From assembly GCF_026151205.1 (NCBI RefSeq), contig NC_087082.1, positions 19,120,494-19,184,493 on the forward strand: DNA of 64,000 nt, written 5' to 3'. Every line of letters starts with the position of its first letter. Positions within the stretch are counted from its first letter, which is position 1. The notes beneath the pieces were generated by a model. That model did no database searches, was not told the origin of the DNA, and was given only the letters and a program-made list of their open reading frames with translations. Below are positions 60,454 to 64,000 of the stretch, piece after piece. The position numbers and the translations under genes were made by a program. Origin of the DNA: Bolinopsis microptera. Taxonomy: Eukaryota > Ctenophora > Tentaculata > Lobata > Bolinopsidae.

Positions 60454-62081
60454 TTATTTTAGTCTCTTGAGTCTTGACACCATTTTAGGGATATACGGGT
60501 TCCTGCAAGCCCGAGTTACCTCATATAAGTGTGAATCATTGATAATTCATAATGCAAATTCATCGTGTAGCACGATTAGTTCGAGCTGTATGTACGAAAA
60601 AAAAAAGTTATTTCTTGCTTGCGTAAAATGCATATAACTCCTGAAATATCAAATATTTTGAAATAAATTTTACAGGATCGTAATAAGCTTAGTCAAACGC
60701 AACTTTTGGTATCAAAATCATAATTTTAATATTAACAAAATACCAATCATACAAGCCTGGTTCGAGAACATGCAACTTGTGCCTGACATGACAGAAAAGC
60801 TCGTCATCATCAAAAGCTCCAAATCCATCAACAGCAGGACCGAAAAAATCTCAAAATACAGGCACTCAAGGAAATTCCTAATAATGCACTACAAAATTTT
60901 GAAAAATGCCCAGCAAAATTAAATTTCAGAATTTGGCCGCCAAATTCCACTCCAAAACTTAAGGTCGACATGCAATTCTACAATGATTCTGAAACCAAAG
61001 CTTCATGAACGAGGTAAACGAGTAAAAAAGGATAGGGATCTGAGATAGGCTATAACATTTTTAGAATTTCGATTTGTGATTATAAAGGCTTTAGATTTTC
61101 TATAATTTAAATTAACGTTGTCCATTGTTATTGTTAATCTAATGGACTACTTCGAAGAAATTTAGACGAGCAACATCCATCAATAATTAACGTCGGAAGT
61201 AAGGTAAAATAAACGTTATATTTTATAATAATGGTGGTTATATTTTAGCAAAGGTTAATTGCGTCGTTGCTTATATTAATTATTATTAGCAACATCAAGA
61301 AATTGCACGTGCGCGAGCAAGAACAAACTAAATTAGCAAGTGCGCACGTTGCCATGCTTTGTGTAATACGTCATAGACATAACTTCATAACTAGCTCACA
61401 TTTACGCTCACGCTATGACTATATTCATAACTTTGGTTGTGATTGAATTTGATATTTTTCGATGCGATGGAAAGTATCGTTTAGGGAATCTGAATACTTT
61501 CAACTTTGTGCAATATAACTATAACAGAGCTATATGATGAATAGAAATTAAAAAACAACTGATTTTTAAAATTTCTTCGAAGAAAGGATGATGAATAATC
61601 ACTCTACAATTGACTGTCACGTGACTTTTTCAACCCGTCCTCTAGCTGGCGTCCGAAAATACATCGATAGAAGTTGGTTTCAACTGTGATCGCGGGCCAT
61701 TTTAGAACAATTGGTGGGTCATTTTGATACCGTACAGGTTCGGGAGCTAGAACCTGTTAAGGTGAGGTCGTTCAGTTAGGTAGCTGGTTATAGTGCAGTG
61801 GTTAGTATAACTAGCAGGAACCCGTATAACCCTAAAATGGTGTCAAGACTCAAGAGACCAAAATAATTATTACCTATTTAATTCGCGTTTTGGGGTACCA
61901 AATTTTGGGCTCTAAATTCTAAAACTCCTACCTCTTGGCCAATTTTTTATTATTTCATGCTGATTTGGAGGCCATTAAAGCATTTGACCCAGTCAAAAAA
62001 GTTTCAGTTGTATATATTTTACGATTTTTGCGGAAATTTGCGTTAAAGTTGATGCCGTGGTGTCAGTAAAATGGCACGGAC
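60236..62081. repeat. Inverted repeat, arms 60236-60506 and 61815-62081
   Basis: The arms are about 85-90% alike in reverse complement; shared blocks include GTCTTGACACCATTTTAGGG / CCCTAAAATGGTGTCAAGAC and ACTGACACCACGGCATCAAC. About 1.3 kb of unique AT-rich sequence lies between. The right arm ends exactly where Penelope-like coding sequence begins. Confidence 0.8.
60507..61814. other. Spacer of the inverted repeat, no gene seen
   Basis: AT-rich. Contains an A run near 60598-60606 and the word TTTTCATGAACG-like family resemblance to 46960-47040 (phrases around CCAAAACTTAAGGTC). No ORF of interest. Confidence 0.4.
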
Positions 62082-63693
62082 AAATATATATATGTATGTT
62101 GTTGGGAAAGGAGGTTATACATGTTGCCATCGATATATCTAACATGTTTACCAACATTCCTAGGGATATGGGGATCCAACAATGCACTAAGCACCTGAAT
62201 AAAAGGAGTAGTGGTGATCAATTGTTTAGTACAGAATGCATTATTAGTGCACTAGAAATTACTCTTGATTACAACATTGCTTCATTTAACGGTATAACAT
62301 ACCGCCAGGAGCGTGGAGCAGCGATGGGTCCTAAGAACTCATGTGAGTATGCTGATTGTGCTATGGATAAGATTGATATTTTAGTTAACGAAGGAGATCT
62401 AGAATATGGCCCGCCTCATAGACCAGCATTCTGGGGTAGATTACGTGATGACATTTATATGGCTTGGCCCGGTACTGTTGAGGAACTATTACAATTCATG
62501 GAATGGCTCAATAGTATCCACCCAAACCTTTTGTTTACTTACGACTACTCTAGGGACGGCGTTGAGTTTCTAGACACCTATGTCTATGCTGTTGGTGATG
62601 TTGTCCACACCAAACTCTACTCTAAACCTAGTGACACCCACTGCTACCTTATCCCCACGTCATGCCATAGGAACCATGTTGTAAAAAACATACCTTTTGG
62701 AGTGGCGAGGCGGGTGAGACAGAACAACAGTGAAGACACTAACTTCTTGGAGCAGAGAGAGGTCTATACACGTTACCTTCTAGCCCGAGGTTATCATTCC
62801 AGTATTATAGAAGATGCCTTTAACAAATTTAGTGATATAGCTAATAGGAAAAACTTGTATACCCTTAAAGACAAGGATGAGTCGACTGCCTCTTTAATAC
62901 CCATGGTGATGGATCAAAATCCAGCACTTCCCAACATGGGGGCATTATCCATAAGTATAAGCACCTTCTCAACCTTGATCCGGCCCTGAAGAAGCTGGTA
63001 CGTGCGGACAGTGTATTCGTGAGTCATCGAAAGAATCAAACTATCGGTGGCATGCTTGTACACAATAAGTACCGTGCCAGTGGAACTTTAAACTGTGATA
63101 ATGAGAGAAAAACAACTGCAAGTCAGATCCAGGAACCAGACTCCGAAAGTCTAAGGGCGGTTCCCGGGGCTGTCGACCCAGGGTGCCATGCTTGTGGTAA
63201 ATGCTATGTTTGTAAGCAAAATTTCCTGTCCCCCTGTTCCAATTTTAGTAGTCACCATTCTAAACAAGTTTTCCCTATAACTAAGTATATATCTTGTCAG
63301 AGTTATAACCTCATTTATTTAATGGAGTGTAAGACTTGTAAACAGTCGTATGTCGGTTATACTACCTCAAATCTCCCTAAGAGATTCTCTAACCATAAGA
63401 GTCACATAAAGAAAGGTATAAGAAGTTGTAAATTAGTTAACCATTTTTTAGATATTGATCATGATTTAGATTTTAGTACCATAGCCTCCTATAATTCCTC
63501 ACTTAGTAAGCACCTTTCTGTAATTATAGTAGACGCTTTAGTATTTGAGCCTAATATTAGTAAAGCAGACAAAGAAAAGGCTATGGAAGCTAGAGAGGGG
63601 TTCTACCAGACCCAATTGAAAACCCTTGAACAGTTTGGGGGTATGAACACCCTTGATAGTAACCATATACTTTTTAAATCTGCCGGAGCTTAG
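62082..63693 (+). mobile_element. Penelope-like retroelement, RT plus GIY-YIG endonuclease, 5'-truncated
   Basis: Open segments 62057-62989 and 63019-63693 belong to one ancestral ORF. The RT part shows AIDISNMFTNIP (motif A), GAAMGPKNSCEYAD (motif B), RLRDDIYMAW (motif C, catalytic DD kept), GVEFLDTYVY and LYSKPSDTHCYL. After a frame break, HKYKHLLNLDPALKKL continues into a Cys-rich linker (CHACGKCYVCKQ) and the GIY-YIG nuclease in YLMECKTCKQSYVGYTTS with RFSNHKSHIKK. The break is at a G run near 62939-62942 where one extra base would restore the frame, so it could be a sequencing error. The N-terminal part upstream of motif A is missing. The first codons of the 62057 ORF come from the adjoining repeat. 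Confidence 0.9.
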
Positions 63694-64000
63694 TTTTAGT
63701 TTTAGTATATTTTGTAGATTTTATTTAGTTATACCATTATTCCAGAGACGTGCATATTACATTTTTTACTTAAGTATACATTTTACAGGTTTTTTGTTGT
63801 GATTTTAAGTGATTTTCCGAGAATCAGTTATCAGTATTTAGATAAGAGATAAGATAAGAGTACATTTTTAACGGCTTTCGGTTTCTTTTTTAATTTTCAG
63901 TTCATCAGATTTTCCCACTGCTTTTAGTTTGTATTTATTCTCAATTGTATATGATTCGTATTTGATGTAGTTACTTTAATGATATAATTTCTCAGAATTG
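63694..64000. other. Downstream of the Penelope-like element
   Basis: AT-rich sequence starting with TTTTAGTTTTAGTATATTTT, probably the element's 3' UTR or terminal repeat; the end is not visible within the window. Confidence 0.4.

Overview
This window looks like nuclear DNA of an AT-rich, repeat-laden animal genome, most likely an aquatic invertebrate. The species cannot be fixed from the sequence. The metazoan reading rests on a 20-exon gene with the NEDD4-binding-protein-2 (N4BP2) plan, an HNK-1-type carbohydrate sulfotransferase, a secreted multi-exon repeat protein, a GIY-YIG Penelope-like retroelement and CR1/Jockey-like LINE relics.

Layout. 1-15.3 kb is a nest of segmental repeats. 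A noisy direct copy (1-4798) repeats 5660-10005. A large inverted repeat (4880-9706 against 11447-14340) has a left arm that carries two insertions missing from the right arm: a LINE fragment, and a 1.05-kb foldback element flanked by TTAA. 15.4-21.7 kb is almost all tandem repeats (11-bp, GA/GGGA, 29-bp and 19-bp units) plus a foldback element. 22.7-23.7 kb holds three minus-strand exons that appear to encode a receptor-type tail with an ITIM-like VEYAQL motif; one of its introns is filled by a 50-bp minisatellite. 29.1-30.4 kb is an intact plus-strand sulfotransferase gene whose 3' end is duplicated around a 9-bp repeat. 34-46.5 kb is the minus-strand N4BP2-like gene, reconstructed exon by exon with consistent splice phases, with two introns packed by 25-bp and 39-bp minisatellites. 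48.2-49.1 kb holds the last two exons of an unrecognised plus-strand gene with an acidic tail.

49.2-57.2 kb is dominated by homopolymer-stretched, partly all-purine sequence that looks like a badly resolved consensus. It runs into a minus-strand secreted-protein gene (55.9-59.7 kb) made of tandemly duplicated phase 1-1 exons, of which the two nearest the signal-peptide exon are clean. 60.2-62.1 kb is an inverted repeat containing a MITE-like unit, and 62.1-63.7 kb is a 5'-truncated Penelope-like element with one frameshift.

The most unusual signal is that the minisatellites in three introns of two genes begin exactly at the 5' splice site. Every unit carries a copy of the exon/intron boundary, giving dozens of decoy (and in one array possibly recursive) splice sites inside transcribed introns. 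The genes here are otherwise independent; nothing suggests an operon or a shared pathway.
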